Source of the DNA: Devosia epidermidihirudinis | GTDB taxonomy: Bacteria; Pseudomonadota; Alphaproteobacteria; Rhizobiales; Devosiaceae | DNA length: 64,000 nt | Assembly: GCF_000971295.1 (NCBI RefSeq) | Contig: NZ_LANJ01000020.1 | Coordinates: 1-64,000 of the forward strand | Direction: 5' to 3' | Shown here: in pieces, positions 34,122 through 41,755 of the stretch | How the letters are laid out: the number at the start of each line of letters is the position of its first letter | Position numbering within the stretch: position 1 is the first letter of the stretch | Notes under the pieces: generated by a model | What the model was told of the DNA's origin: nothing | The model's input: only the letters and a program-made list of their open reading frames with translations | The model's database searches: none | Made by a program: the position numbers and the translations under genes

Positions 34122-34139
34122 ACCCATTCAGCTATGGGT
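34122..34139. promoter_or_regulatory. Candidate ArsR operator
   Basis: ACCCAT-TCAGCT-ATGGGT, a 6-6-6 palindrome 9 bases upstream of the ArsR start codon, with a second ATGGGT/ATGGG run at 34154-34164. The site and spacing suit autorepression. Confidence 0.55.
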
Positions 34140-34213
34140 TAATTCATAGCCAAATGGGTATGGGTTCGTCAAGGGGATTTGGGTGGCACTATGCAGCAGC
34201 TAGCACCGTGCTG

Positions 34214-34286
34214 CCCTCGGGCTTGACCCGAGGGCCACTCACCTCACGGCGCAAGCGGCTAAAGGCCCTCGGAACAAGTCCGAGGG
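34214..34286. repeat. Pair of REP-like palindromes (family A)
   Basis: CCCTCGGGCTTGACCCGAGG(G) at 34214-34234 and the inverted CCCTCGGAACAAGTCCGAGG(G) at 34266-34286. They have the same arms and spacing as the pair at 10071-10143, about 24 kb away. Confidence 0.8.
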
Positions 34287-34332
34287 CAGCGTGGTGTGTG
34301 TGGATAGAAGCGCGCAGGGAAGCGAAAAGCCC

Positions 34333-34617
34333 CTACACTTCCCCGATATACCCAACCTCAATCCGCTGGAACAAATGTCCCGGCTTCATTGTGTCGAGCC
34401 ACTTGCGAAAGTCGGCCACGTCCTTGAAGCCAGCGCGCTGCGCCTCGGCCTCGGTCACGTCATCGGGCGACATATCGGTGATCGCCTTGATGGACAGCAG
34501 GCCCACCTTGGTCTTGAGCGTACCACCCGCCTTGACCGTCGGCTTGCTCCAGCGGCGGAAAATCAGGTCGACCTTGCCAGCCTTTATCTCTTCGAGCAGT
34601 TCGCGCTTGAGCAGCAT
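34333..34617 (-). CDS. ASCH-like small protein
   Basis: A 94-residue protein resembling the ASCH (PUA-like) fold: IKAGKVDLIFRRWSKPTVKAGGTLKTKVGLLSI with the conserved Lys, Arg/Trp and GGT turn, ending QRIEVGYIGEV. Such domains bind RNA or modified bases. The start codon overlaps the RidA stop by one base (TAATG), so the two are cotranscribed. Family assignment is by pattern only. Confidence 0.72.
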   Translation of the reverse strand: MLLKRELLEEIKAGKVDLIFRRWSKPTVKAGGTLKTKVGLLSIKAITDMSPDDVTEAEAQRAGFKDVADFRKWLDTMKPGHLFQRIEVGYIGEV

Positions 34618-34997
34618 TAGTCCAACACCGCCTGTGCCGTGATTTCAATACGCAGGCCCTTGGCCAGCAGCTCCTTGACGACCACCGTCGCCCGCACGGG
34701 GAACGGCTGCTGGGTGAAATACTCGCGATAGACCGCGTTCATGCCCGCCGCATCGACGCTATCGGTGAGAAAAATCTGCACCATCACCAGATTGGCCAGC
34801 GTGCCACCAGCGGCCGTCACCCCAATCTTGAGGTTCTCGATGCAGCGGCGCGCCTGCGCCTCGATGCCGCCTTCGACGATTGCGCCCGTCTCCGGGTCTT
34901 CGGCGATTGCCACCAGCCACACATGCTTACCGGCCCGCACCGCATCGCTGATTGGCGCAGAAGATGGGGCAATCCCGGTTTCGATCCGTTCAATCAT
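34617..34997 (-). CDS. RidA family protein (enamine/imine deaminase-like)
   Basis: A 126-residue YjgF/RidA-like protein: DAVRAGKHVWLVAI, IEAQARRCIENLKIGVTAAGGTLANLVMVQIFLTD, and FPVRATVVVKELLAKGLRIEI near the end with the conserved Arg. RidA hydrolyses reactive 2-aminoacrylate-type imines; this divergent subgroup may act on other substrates. It lies beside the tRNA-Leu gene and overlaps the ASCH-like gene by one base. Confidence 0.9.
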   Translation of the reverse strand: MIERIETGIAPSSAPISDAVRAGKHVWLVAIAEDPETGAIVEGGIEAQARRCIENLKIGVTAAGGTLANLVMVQIFLTDSVDAAGMNAVYREYFTQQPFPVRATVVVKELLAKGLRIEITAQAVLD

Positions 34998-35072
34998 GTG
35001 GCCTCCAGGCAGAATCGGTTACTGCAATTGTCTTGTCGTCCACCTTGTGACAAACACAGGCGACCGGGCCAA

Positions 35073-35156
35073 GCGGGCGTGGTGAAATGGTAGACACAAG
35101 GGACTTAAAATCCCTCGGCGATAGCCGTGCGGGTTCGAGCCCCGCCGCCCGCACCA
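35073..35156 (+). tRNA. tRNA-Leu (TAA anticodon)
   Basis: An 84-base class II tRNA with a genomically encoded CCA. The acceptor stem is GCGGGCG / CGCCCGC, the anticodon loop is CTTAAAA with TAA at 35106-35108, the variable arm is CTCGGCGATAGCCG-like and the T arm is GCGGGTTCGAGCCCCGC. Its 3' 56 bases are repeated at 35286-35341, which marks the gene as a past integration target. Confidence 0.96.
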
Positions 35157-35285
35157 AACCCTTGATTTTACTTACGAAATCCAAGACGCAAGCTGCCTGA
35201 TTTTCACAATAAACGCCATGAACAAAACATGATTTTCGGTCACAAAATTCAAAAATTGTGACCGAGAACTCTAAAAATAGACTCT
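35157..35285. other. AT-rich spacer between att-like repeats
   Basis: 129 bases between the tRNA-Leu gene and its 3' duplicate. It is visibly richer in A and T than its surroundings and holds an inverted repeat CGGTCACAA (35237-35245) / TTGTGACCG (35256-35264). No gene is present. It may be what is left of a deleted integrated element; the hairpin could be an old integrase arm site or terminator. Confidence 0.5.
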
Positions 35286-35341
35286 GGACTTAAAATCCCT
35301 CGGCGATAGCCGTGCGGGTTCGAGCTCCGCCGCCCGCACCA
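35286..35341 (+). repeat. Duplicate of tRNA-Leu 3' end (att-like scar)
   Basis: 56 bases identical to positions 35101-35156 of the tRNA-Leu gene except for one C-to-T change in the T arm (GAGCTCC in place of GAGCCCC). It runs from the anticodon stem through CCA and has no acceptor 5' half or D arm, so it cannot be a working tRNA. A direct repeat with this boundary is what tyrosine-recombinase integration into a tRNA 3' end leaves. Confidence 0.85.
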
Positions 35342-35381
35342 CCGGCTGGATATCGGAATGCATTGCCGGTAGATTTTGGCC

Positions 35382-35723
35382 ATGAACGCCCTTTTCATCT
35401 GCAGCCGCAATCGACTGAGAAGTCCAACCGCACAAGCGGTATTTGCGTCTTGGGAGAATGTAGAAACCGATTCCGCGGGCACGAGTGCCGATGCCGATAT
35501 CGAGGTTTCAGCTGACCATATTGACTGGGCAGACACCATCTTTGTCATGGAAGGTCGCCATCGTGCCCTGCTGGCCAAACGGTTCCAGAGACAACTCAAG
35601 GGCAAACAAGTCATCTGCCTCGAAATCAGAGACAATTACACATTCATGCAGCCTGAATTGATCGAGATCCTGATTGCGAAGGTCGGGCGGCACTTGCACA
35701 GTCCCAAGGCCTCTCTCCAATAA
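35382..35723 (+). CDS. Low-molecular-weight phosphatase-like protein
   Basis: A 113-residue protein with the CX5R loop CSRNRLRSPT near its N-terminus, as in a short subgroup of low-molecular-weight protein tyrosine phosphatases, followed by TDSAGTSADADIEVSADHIDWADTIFVMEG with the usual D-x-IFVME strand. The classic C-terminal DPY motif is missing, replaced by CLEIRDNYTF. The ATG at 35382 is used; a TTG lies 6 bases upstream. It is just downstream of the tRNA scar and could be cargo of the lost element. Confidence 0.82.
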   Translation: MNALFICSRNRLRSPTAQAVFASWENVETDSAGTSADADIEVSADHIDWADTIFVMEGRHRALLAKRFQRQLKGKQVICLEIRDNYTFMQPELIEILIAKVGRHLHSPKASLQ

Positions 35724-35806
35724 ATCGCAGCACCGTGTGCAAGCCGGACAGTGTCGCTCGTCGTTGCAGTATCGGGTCATCCGACCGACAGATGCGAGGC
35801 ACGAAA

Positions 35807-36397
35807 ATGCGAGAGCTGATCCTGAAAATGTCCATGTCGCTCGACGGGTTTGTCAGCGACATGGACGGCACCAATGCGTGGATGTTCGGGGCTGATCAAG
35901 AGGCCAAGGACTGGTCGGTGGCGGCGACGTGGAATGCGAGCCTGCACATCATGGGCAGCACGTCGTTCTTGGGCATGGCGCCGTTCTGGCCAACCTCAAC
36001 CATGGCGTTTGCGCCGCCGATGAACCAGATCCCCAAGGCCGTCTTCTCGCGACCGGGACCAGCCATCCTGTCTTCGTTTTCCCTGCCAGAAGGCCCGCTA
36101 CAGACCGGCGGTGAGAGCTGGAAGGCGGCTCAGGTACTTAGCGGAGATCTCGCGACGGAAATCGCCAGGCTCAAGGCGCAAGACGGTAAACCGATCCTCG
36201 CCCATGGCGGCGCCACCTTTGCGCGGGCTCTGGTTGCTCAGGGTCTGGTGGACGAGTTCATCCTCGGCGTTCACCCGATTGCGCTGGGCCGGGGCAAGCC
36301 CTTGTTCTCAGACCTGCCCGCGCCCCTCAATCTGAAGGTCGTCAGCTCAAAGGCCTTTCCGGGCGGCGCAATGGCGCAAGTCTATCGCCCCGCCTGA
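35807..36397 (+). CDS. Dihydrofolate reductase-like (RibD C-terminal) protein
   Basis: A 196-residue stand-alone RibD_C-type reductase: ELILKMSMSLDGFVSDMDG, GSTSFLGM, then KPILAHGGATFARALVAQGLVDEFILGVHPIALGRGKPLF. ATG 35807 has GAGG 7 bases upstream; the frame is open further upstream but without support. Its stop overlaps the convergent WYL regulator by 16 bases. Substrate unknown; compare the gene at 30720. Confidence 0.87.
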   Translation: MRELILKMSMSLDGFVSDMDGTNAWMFGADQEAKDWSVAATWNASLHIMGSTSFLGMAPFWPTSTMAFAPPMNQIPKAVFSRPGPAILSSFSLPEGPLQTGGESWKAAQVLSGDLATEIARLKAQDGKPILAHGGATFARALVAQGLVDEFILGVHPIALGRGKPLFSDLPAPLNLKVVSSKAFPGGAMAQVYRPA

Positions 36398-37095
36398 GGA
36401 CCGCCCACAACCTGACGCTGGTTCAACTCTGCTAGATATTCGCGCAGCAGTGACGCCCGGCGCGGGCGGAAGCTCTGGCCAACCAGCGTCGGCTTGACGA
36501 TGCGATCGGTATTGAACATGCGAAACGCCTCGCGCAAGCAACACCACGCCAAAACGGTCAGCGTCCTGTCGGTGTACATCACGGCCAAAGGCAGAATGGT
36601 CCGCTCGCTGACGTCGCCCGCCTTGTCCGTATAGCCGATATGGAGCGCCTCCTCCTGCCAGCAGGCTTCGCGGATGATCTCCATATTGCGCGTCGCGGCG
36701 TAGCGAACATCAGGCCGATAAACCTGCGATATCGCGTGGAAGAGGTAACTCTCCCGATCATCCGGCAAAGTCGCGGCCACCTTGGCCAACACCGAAACAG
36801 CCGCCTTGGCCAAAGCCGGATCGCCCATGCGCTGCACTTCGGCCAGTCCCAGCGCAAGCGCTTCAATCTCAGCGCGATCAAAGGTTTGCGGCGGCAGGGA
36901 ATAGTCCTCGATGAGCCGGTAGCCGTAGCCACGCTCGCCCTCGATCCGCGCACCAGCCGCCCGCAGACTGTCGATATCGCGGTAGAGCGAACGCAGCGAC
37001 ACGTCCATTTCCTCGGCCAGCCGCGCAGCCGTAATCGGCGCGGGCATGACGCGCATCGCCTGGAGAAGTCGAAAAAGTCGGTCGGGACGCGCCAT
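36382..37095 (-). CDS. HTH-WYL family transcriptional regulator (YafY-like)
   Basis: A 237-residue regulator: N-terminal winged HTH (RLFRLLQAMRVMPAPITAARLAEEMDVSLRSLYRDIDSLRAAG) followed by a WYL domain with HIGYTDKAGDVSERTILPLAVMYTDRTLTVLAWCCLREAFRMFNTDRI. WYL domains sense small ligands or nucleic acid. It is divergent from a VOC gene at 37171, its likely target, and overlaps the reductase gene tail to tail. Confidence 0.9.
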   Translation of the reverse strand: MARPDRLFRLLQAMRVMPAPITAARLAEEMDVSLRSLYRDIDSLRAAGARIEGERGYGYRLIEDYSLPPQTFDRAEIEALALGLAEVQRMGDPALAKAAVSVLAKVAATLPDDRESYLFHAISQVYRPDVRYAATRNMEIIREACWQEEALHIGYTDKAGDVSERTILPLAVMYTDRTLTVLAWCCLREAFRMFNTDRIVKPTLVGQSFRPRRASLLREYLAELNQRQVVGGPQAGR

Positions 37096-37170
37096 TATCC
37101 AACTGCCGGAAATTGTCAGTTAGCACCCCGTATAACAGGCTCATTACCGCACACCAACGAGCATGTGAAA

Positions 37171-37587
37171 ATGACCATCCAGACCACCACACACCTCAAT
37201 TTCCGTGGCGATGCCCGCGCTGCCCTGTCGTTCTACCAGACCGTGTTCGGCGGCGACGTAATGGTGTTCACCTATCGCGACACCGGCAATATCAAGAACG
37301 AGGCCGAAGCTGATCAGGTCACCTTTGGCCAAGTCGCCTCGCCCGATGGCTTCCGCATCATGGCCTATGACGTGCCATCAAGCATGGACTGGAATCCCGG
37401 CACGATCCCGGTCTTCGTCTCAGTGCGCGGCGCTGATGCGGCCGAGATCACCCGCTATTGGGAAAAGCTGATCGACGGCGCGACCATCGTCCAGCCGCTC
37501 GCGCCATCCGGCTGGGCGCCGCTCTACGGCATGGTGAAAGACAAGTTCGGCATCACTTGGGTGCTGGACGTTCAGGCCGCCTACTAG
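37171..37587 (+). CDS. VOC family protein (PhnB-like)
   Basis: A 138-residue glyoxalase-fold protein of the PhnB/3-demethylubiquinone-like group: LNFRGDARAALSFYQTVFGGDVMVFTY, then GFRIMAYD and APLYGMVKDKFGITWVLDV. Function unknown; relatives bind metals and small hydrophobic ligands. It is divergent from the WYL regulator, 75 bases away, and ends at a terminator. Confidence 0.9.
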   Translation: MTIQTTTHLNFRGDARAALSFYQTVFGGDVMVFTYRDTGNIKNEAEADQVTFGQVASPDGFRIMAYDVPSSMDWNPGTIPVFVSVRGADAAEITRYWEKLIDGATIVQPLAPSGWAPLYGMVKDKFGITWVLDVQAAY

Positions 37588-37598
37588 CCGCGATCAAT

Positions 37599-37630
37599 GG
37601 GCAGGTCGGGGCACCCACCTGCCCTTTTTC
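37599..37630 (+). terminator. Rho-independent terminator
   Basis: GGGCAGGT (37599-37606) pairs with ACCTGCCC (37617-37624), followed by TTTTT. It lies 12 bases after the VOC gene stop. Confidence 0.85.
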
Positions 37631-37703
37631 AATCTCGTAAAAATCGGGACTTGATTTTCGACACGTATTACCTGACTTTAGTCAGATACTTTCGAGATCA
37701 ATC

Positions 37704-38588
37704 ATGACAACCGACGCAATCTCTCGCATTCGGCGCTTCCAGCGTGCCGTCACCAGCGAAATCGGAGTGCTGGACGAATCCTTCCTTGGCCGCGGTCGCC
37801 CGCTCGGCCCTGCCCGATTGCTGAATGCCATTGGCGGCGGCCGGAGCGAAGTCAGCGAACTGCGCTCATATCTGCAGCTCGATTCCGGGCTGATGAGCCG
37901 CCTCCTGCGCGGACTTGAGGCTGAAGGCCTCATCGAGATCGAAGCTGGCGCCGAGGATAGCCGTCGCCGCAACGTCAAGCTGACCGCTGCCGGCGAAGTC
38001 GAATATACGGCCTACGAAACCCTTTCCAACACTCAGGCCCAGGCCATGCTGAACAAGCATCAGGCACCCGACCGGTTGCTGGCGGCGATGGACCTTGTTG
38101 CGTCTGCCATGGGCCGGGACCGCATAACCTATGAGCAGGTCGACCCGCGTGACGAGCGTGCAATCAGCTGCCTACAGGCCTATTACGCCGAGTTAGCCGC
38201 CCGGCTTGAACACGGCTTTGACGTGACGCTTTCGGCAGATCCCGACGCGGCGGATATGCGCCCACCACGCGGCAGCTTCATCCTTGCCCTATCCGATGGC
38301 CTGCCGCTGGGTTGTGTCGGCCTCAAGGGCACCGACAAAGGCTATTCCGAAGTCAAACGCCTCTGGGTCTCCCCCGCCGCGCGCGGGCTCGGCGTGTCCC
38401 GCCGCCTCATGACCGAGCTGGAACGCATCGCCGCCGAAACCGGCGTGGCACTCCTGCGCCTCGACACCAATCGCGCGCTCCCTGAAGCGCTCGCGCTCTA
38501 TCAAAAGTCCGGCTGGACCGAGATCGAGCGTTTCAACGACGATCCCTACCCCGACTATTTCTTCGAAAAGCGCGTAACGCCTGTCTGA
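37704..38588 (+). CDS. MarR-type regulator fused to GNAT acetyltransferase
   Basis: A 294-residue two-domain protein. Residues 1-140 are a MarR-like winged HTH (SEVSELRSYLQLDSGLMSRLLRGLEAEGLIEIEAG, then SRRRNVKLTAAGE). Residues 160-294 are a GNAT domain with the acetyl-CoA loop SPAARGLGVSRRLMTELE and the ending ALYQKSGWTEIERF. This fusion is known in several alphaproteobacteria; the target promoters and the acetylated substrate are not known. It starts at ATG 37704 after an AT-rich promoter region. Confidence 0.92.
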   Translation: MTTDAISRIRRFQRAVTSEIGVLDESFLGRGRPLGPARLLNAIGGGRSEVSELRSYLQLDSGLMSRLLRGLEAEGLIEIEAGAEDSRRRNVKLTAAGEVEYTAYETLSNTQAQAMLNKHQAPDRLLAAMDLVASAMGRDRITYEQVDPRDERAISCLQAYYAELAARLEHGFDVTLSADPDAADMRPPRGSFILALSDGLPLGCVGLKGTDKGYSEVKRLWVSPAARGLGVSRRLMTELERIAAETGVALLRLDTNRALPEALALYQKSGWTEIERFNDDPYPDYFFEKRVTPV

Positions 38589-38603
38589 AGGCGTCCAGCA
38601 AAA

Positions 38604-38629
38604 CGGCGAGACACCGGAGTGCCTCGCCG
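38604..38629. terminator. Hairpin between convergent genes, possible terminator
   Basis: CGGCGAG / CTCGCCG stem (38604-38610 and 38623-38629) with a smaller CAC/GTG inner pairing. There is only a short AT stretch beyond it (AAATTGTT). It separates the MarR-GNAT gene from convergent gpt. Confidence 0.5.
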
Positions 38630-38660
38630 CAAATTGTTCGCTTCTACGCCGAAACAGCGC

Positions 38661-39158
38661 TTAGTCGGTGCCGCCCGAGATTGGCGCGACATAGGCGACA
38701 TCCAGATCCCACGGGAAGAAAATCCAGGTGTCTTGGCTCACTTCGGTGATGAAGGTGTCGACCATTTCGCGGCCCTTTGGCTTGGCGTAAACGGTGGCGA
38801 AGTGTGCGCCGGGCAGCATTTCACGCACCAGGCGAGCAGTCGAGCCGGTATCCACCAGATCGTCCACGATCAGCACCTTGGCGCCGTTCTTGGCCAGATC
38901 GAGAACAGACTGGCTGATCTCCTTGAGCACTTTGATGCCGCTCTGGTTCTGGTGGTCATAGCTTTTCACCGCGACGGTCTCGACCGTGCGGATGTTCAGC
39001 TCGCGCGCCACGATAGCCGCTGGCACGAGGCCACCACGGGCAATCGCCACCACGGCATCAAACGTGCCGAGCCCCGCCAGACGCCACGCGAGGGCGCGGC
39101 TGTCGCGGTGGAACTGGTCCCAGGTGACCGGGAACGACTTCTGGTTTGGATTGCTCAA
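38661..39158 (-). CDS. gpt: Xanthine phosphoribosyltransferase
   Basis: A 165-residue purine salvage enzyme that joins xanthine (and guanine) to PRPP. The PRPP motif [13 protein letters not shown] is intact, with [16 protein letters not shown] upstream and FFPWDLD near the end, as in E. coli Gpt. The start appears to be TTG at 39158: an AGGAG site lies 7 bases upstream, while the nearby ATG opens only a two-codon frame (ATG ATT TGA). An uncommon start may keep its translation low. Confidence 0.94.
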   Translation of the reverse strand: MSNPNQKSFPVTWDQFHRDSRALAWRLAGLGTFDAVVAIARGGLVPAAIVARELNIRTVETVAVKSYDHQNQSGIKVLKEISQSVLDLAKNGAKVLIVDDLVDTGSTARLVREMLPGAHFATVYAKPKGREMVDTFITEVSQDTWIFFPWDLDVAYVAPISGGTD

Positions 39159-39281
39159 ATCATATCTCCTGCACGCGCGCCGTACCGTGCCGCGAAAAAA
39201 TCAGGCGTTGTGCTTATCAAACACGGACCGTCACGCCAACCGTCCACGGCAGTTATGCTCAGGCGTCGTTAAAGCGGACGC

Positions 39282-40055
39282 TCATTGCTCAGGCGCAGTC
39301 ACACCGGCATTGCGATGGGCCTCGTCGACCATGGCCCGCACCTTGACCGCCGCCTCTTCCAGCCGAACCGGATCGGACGAGCGCAGAACCAGCTCGGTCG
39401 TTGGCCGCCCTAGGGCATTGCCCATCTGCGGATAGCTGCCCATTTTGACATCCGGGAACTCTTGCTGCAGCAGGCCCAGCGGCCCGCCGACAGTCCCCTC
39501 ACCCACCGCCGTCTTGATGGTAACAGACAAAACCTTCTTGCCACCCTTGAGCGTGGGCGCCAGCGCTTCCAGCATCGCCCGCATGATGATCGGCACGCCC
39601 GCCATTACATGCACATTGCCGATGCGGAAGCCCGGCGCTGCGCTGACCGAATTGACGATCAGGTCCGCGCCTTCGGGAATGCGCGCCATGCGGAGACGCG
39701 CTTCGTTGACCACTGTGCTGGTTTCTTTCCAACGCGCTTCCAGCATAGCACGGGCCTGCGCATTGATTGGCAGAGCCACGCCGAAAGCCCTGGCCACGGC
39801 GTCAGCGGTGATGTCGTCATGGGTCGGCCCGATGCCGCCCGTGGTGAACACATAGGTGTAGCGTGCGCGCAGGGCATTGATCGCGTCGACGATGTCGTCC
39901 GTCTCGTCGCTCACCACCCGCACTTCCTTGAGGTCGATCCCCAGATCGGTGCAGAAGTCGGCGGTGGCGCCAATATTGACGTCCTTGGTGCGGCCCGAAA
40001 GGATTTCGTCGCCGATGACGAGAAGTCCGGCGGTGACGCTATCTGGAGTGGTCAT
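39282..40055 (-). CDS. CinA-like / molybdopterin-binding domain protein
   Basis: A 257-residue protein with the MoCF (MogA-like) fold: AGLLVIGDEILSGRTKDVN at the N-terminus, then VFTTGGIGPTHDDITADAVARAFGV, the family signature. It has only the N-terminal COG1058 part and lacks the C-terminal CinA deamidase domain. Stand-alone forms of this length are common in alphaproteobacteria. It is divergent from map. Confidence 0.9.
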   Translation of the reverse strand: MTTPDSVTAGLLVIGDEILSGRTKDVNIGATADFCTDLGIDLKEVRVVSDETDDIVDAINALRARYTYVFTTGGIGPTHDDITADAVARAFGVALPINAQARAMLEARWKETSTVVNEARLRMARIPEGADLIVNSVSAAPGFRIGNVHVMAGVPIIMRAMLEALAPTLKGGKKVLSVTIKTAVGEGTVGGPLGLLQQEFPDVKMGSYPQMGNALGRPTTELVLRSSDPVRLEEAAVKVRAMVDEAHRNAGVTAPEQ

Positions 40056-40183
40056 TGGTCAATTCCCTGCGGCAATCTGTACTTCAGCAATGCCCCTGCG
40101 CGATATCGGCGTCAAGCAAGCGTGTTGGCCTTCCCTTCGGGGTTTCAAACGACTAATTTAAGGCCAATTCTCCGGAGTCCTTG

Positions 40184-41017
40184 ATGATTACCTATGTCGA
40201 CGCATCCACCAAAGCCCGCCGCGCTTCCGGCGTCATCCCGCTGCATGGCGAGGAAGGCTTCGAGGGCATGCGCAAGGCCGGCGCGCTAACCGCCAAGGCG
40301 CTCGACATCATCACCGAATATGTCGAAGCCGGCGTCCCCACAGCCACCATCGACCGCGTGGCCTATGAGTTTGCGCGCGACAATGGCGCGGTTCCGGCGA
40401 CGATCTTTTATCGCGGCTATCGCCACTCCCTTTGCACCTCGCTCAACCATGTCGTCTGCCACGGCATTCCAGACGAGCGCCCTCTGCGCGACGGCGACAT
40501 CGTCAACATCGACCTGACCCTGGTTGTTGATGGCTGGCACGGCGACTCGAGCCGCATGTATCCCGTGGGCGAAATCTCGCGGAAGGCCGAGCGCCTGATC
40601 GAGATCACCTATGCCAGCCTTGAGGCGGGCCTCGAAATGGCCAAGCCCGGCAAGACTACCGGCGACATCGGCGCCGCCATTCAGGCCGTCGCCGAAGCCG
40701 AGCGCATGAGCGTGGTCCGCGACTTTGTCGGCCATGGCCTTGGCCGCCTGTTCCATGATGAGCCCAACATCATGCACTTCGGCACGCCCGGCACTGGCGT
40801 TCCGCTCAAGCCCGGCATGATCTTCACCATCGAGCCGATGATCAACCTCGGTCGCCCGCATGTCAAAATCCTGTCTGACGGCTGGACGGCGGTTACCCGC
40901 GACCGGACCCTGTCGGCGCAGTGTGAACACTCCATCGGCATCACCGAAACCGGGCACGAGATTTTCACACTCTCCCCTGGTGGCCTGTTTAACCCGCTGG
41001 CAGCGCGGTCTGCATAA
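40184..41017 (+). CDS. map: Type I methionine aminopeptidase
   Basis: A 277-residue pita-bread metalloprotease that removes the initiator methionine from new proteins. The five metal ligands are visible: Asp in NIDLTLVVDGWHGDSS (two Asp), His in VGHGLGRLFHDEP, Glu in FTIEPMIN and Glu in CEHSIGIT. The ATG at 40184 has CGGAG upstream. It runs into radC with a one-base overlap (TAATG). Confidence 0.96.
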   Translation: MITYVDASTKARRASGVIPLHGEEGFEGMRKAGALTAKALDIITEYVEAGVPTATIDRVAYEFARDNGAVPATIFYRGYRHSLCTSLNHVVCHGIPDERPLRDGDIVNIDLTLVVDGWHGDSSRMYPVGEISRKAERLIEITYASLEAGLEMAKPGKTTGDIGAAIQAVAEAERMSVVRDFVGHGLGRLFHDEPNIMHFGTPGTGVPLKPGMIFTIEPMINLGRPHVKILSDGWTAVTRDRTLSAQCEHSIGITETGHEIFTLSPGGLFNPLAARSA

Positions 41018-41748
41018 TGTGTGACCGGCCCGACGCTTTTGCCGAGGCCAGTTTCCCAGGGCCGCTTGATAAGCCCGACGACCATGCCGGTCACCGCCAG
41101 CGCGTCCGCGAACGCTTCCTCAAGGTGGGCGGCGAGGCGCTGGAAGATTACGAATTGCTCGAGCTGGTTCTCCAGCTCGTCGTCCCCCGCCGCGATACCA
41201 AGGCGCTCGCCAAAACCCTGCTGCGCGAGTTCGGCTCGTTTTCAGGCGTGTTCAACGCCAGTCAGGCGCGGCTCGAAAAGGTTGATGGCCTCGGTGCCAC
41301 ATCGGTCGCCCATATCAAGGTGATCCAGTCGGTCGCTGCCCGCTTTGGTCGCGACCGGATAGATTCAGAAAAGCCGATCCTGTCGTCCTGGAGCCAGCTG
41401 ATCGACTATTGCCGCAGCCAGATGGCCTTCGAGTCCGTCGAGCAGTTCCGCATCCTCTTCCTCGACAAAAAGAACCGCCTGATCGCCGATGAGGTGCAGC
41501 AGACCGGCACGGTGGATCACACACCGGTCTATCCCCGCGAAGTCATCAAGCGCTCGCTGGAGCTGTCAGCCACCGCTCTGATCCTGGTTCACAACCACCC
41601 CTCGGGCGACCCTGCCCCGTCCTCTGCGGACGTCCGCATGACCAAGGAAATCGCCGATATCGCAAAGCCCCTGGGCATCACGCTGCACGATCACATCATC
41701 GTCGGAAAATCCGGGCATGCGTCGCTAAGAGGCCTGAAGCTTCTATAG
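41017..41748 (+). CDS. radC: RadC family (JAB/MPN) protein
   Basis: A 243-residue RadC/UPF0758 protein. The N-terminal helix-hairpin-helix region (GFGSFSGVFNA-like LREFGSFSG, VDGLGATSVAHIKV) is followed by the JAMM metal motif HNHPSGDPAPSSADVRMTKEI and DHIIVG. Despite its name, a DNA repair role is doubtful; the JAMM fold suggests a metalloprotease or nuclease. It is translationally coupled to map. Confidence 0.95.
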   Translation: MCDRPDAFAEASFPGPLDKPDDHAGHRQRVRERFLKVGGEALEDYELLELVLQLVVPRRDTKALAKTLLREFGSFSGVFNASQARLEKVDGLGATSVAHIKVIQSVAARFGRDRIDSEKPILSSWSQLIDYCRSQMAFESVEQFRILFLDKKNRLIADEVQQTGTVDHTPVYPREVIKRSLELSATALILVHNHPSGDPAPSSADVRMTKEIADIAKPLGITLHDHIIVGKSGHASLRGLKLL

Positions 41749-41755
41749 CGCGCGC

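Noticed and set aside
35286..35341. Second tRNA-Leu gene
   Set aside because: Only the 3' 56 bases are present; there is no 5' acceptor strand or D arm, so it cannot fold as a tRNA.
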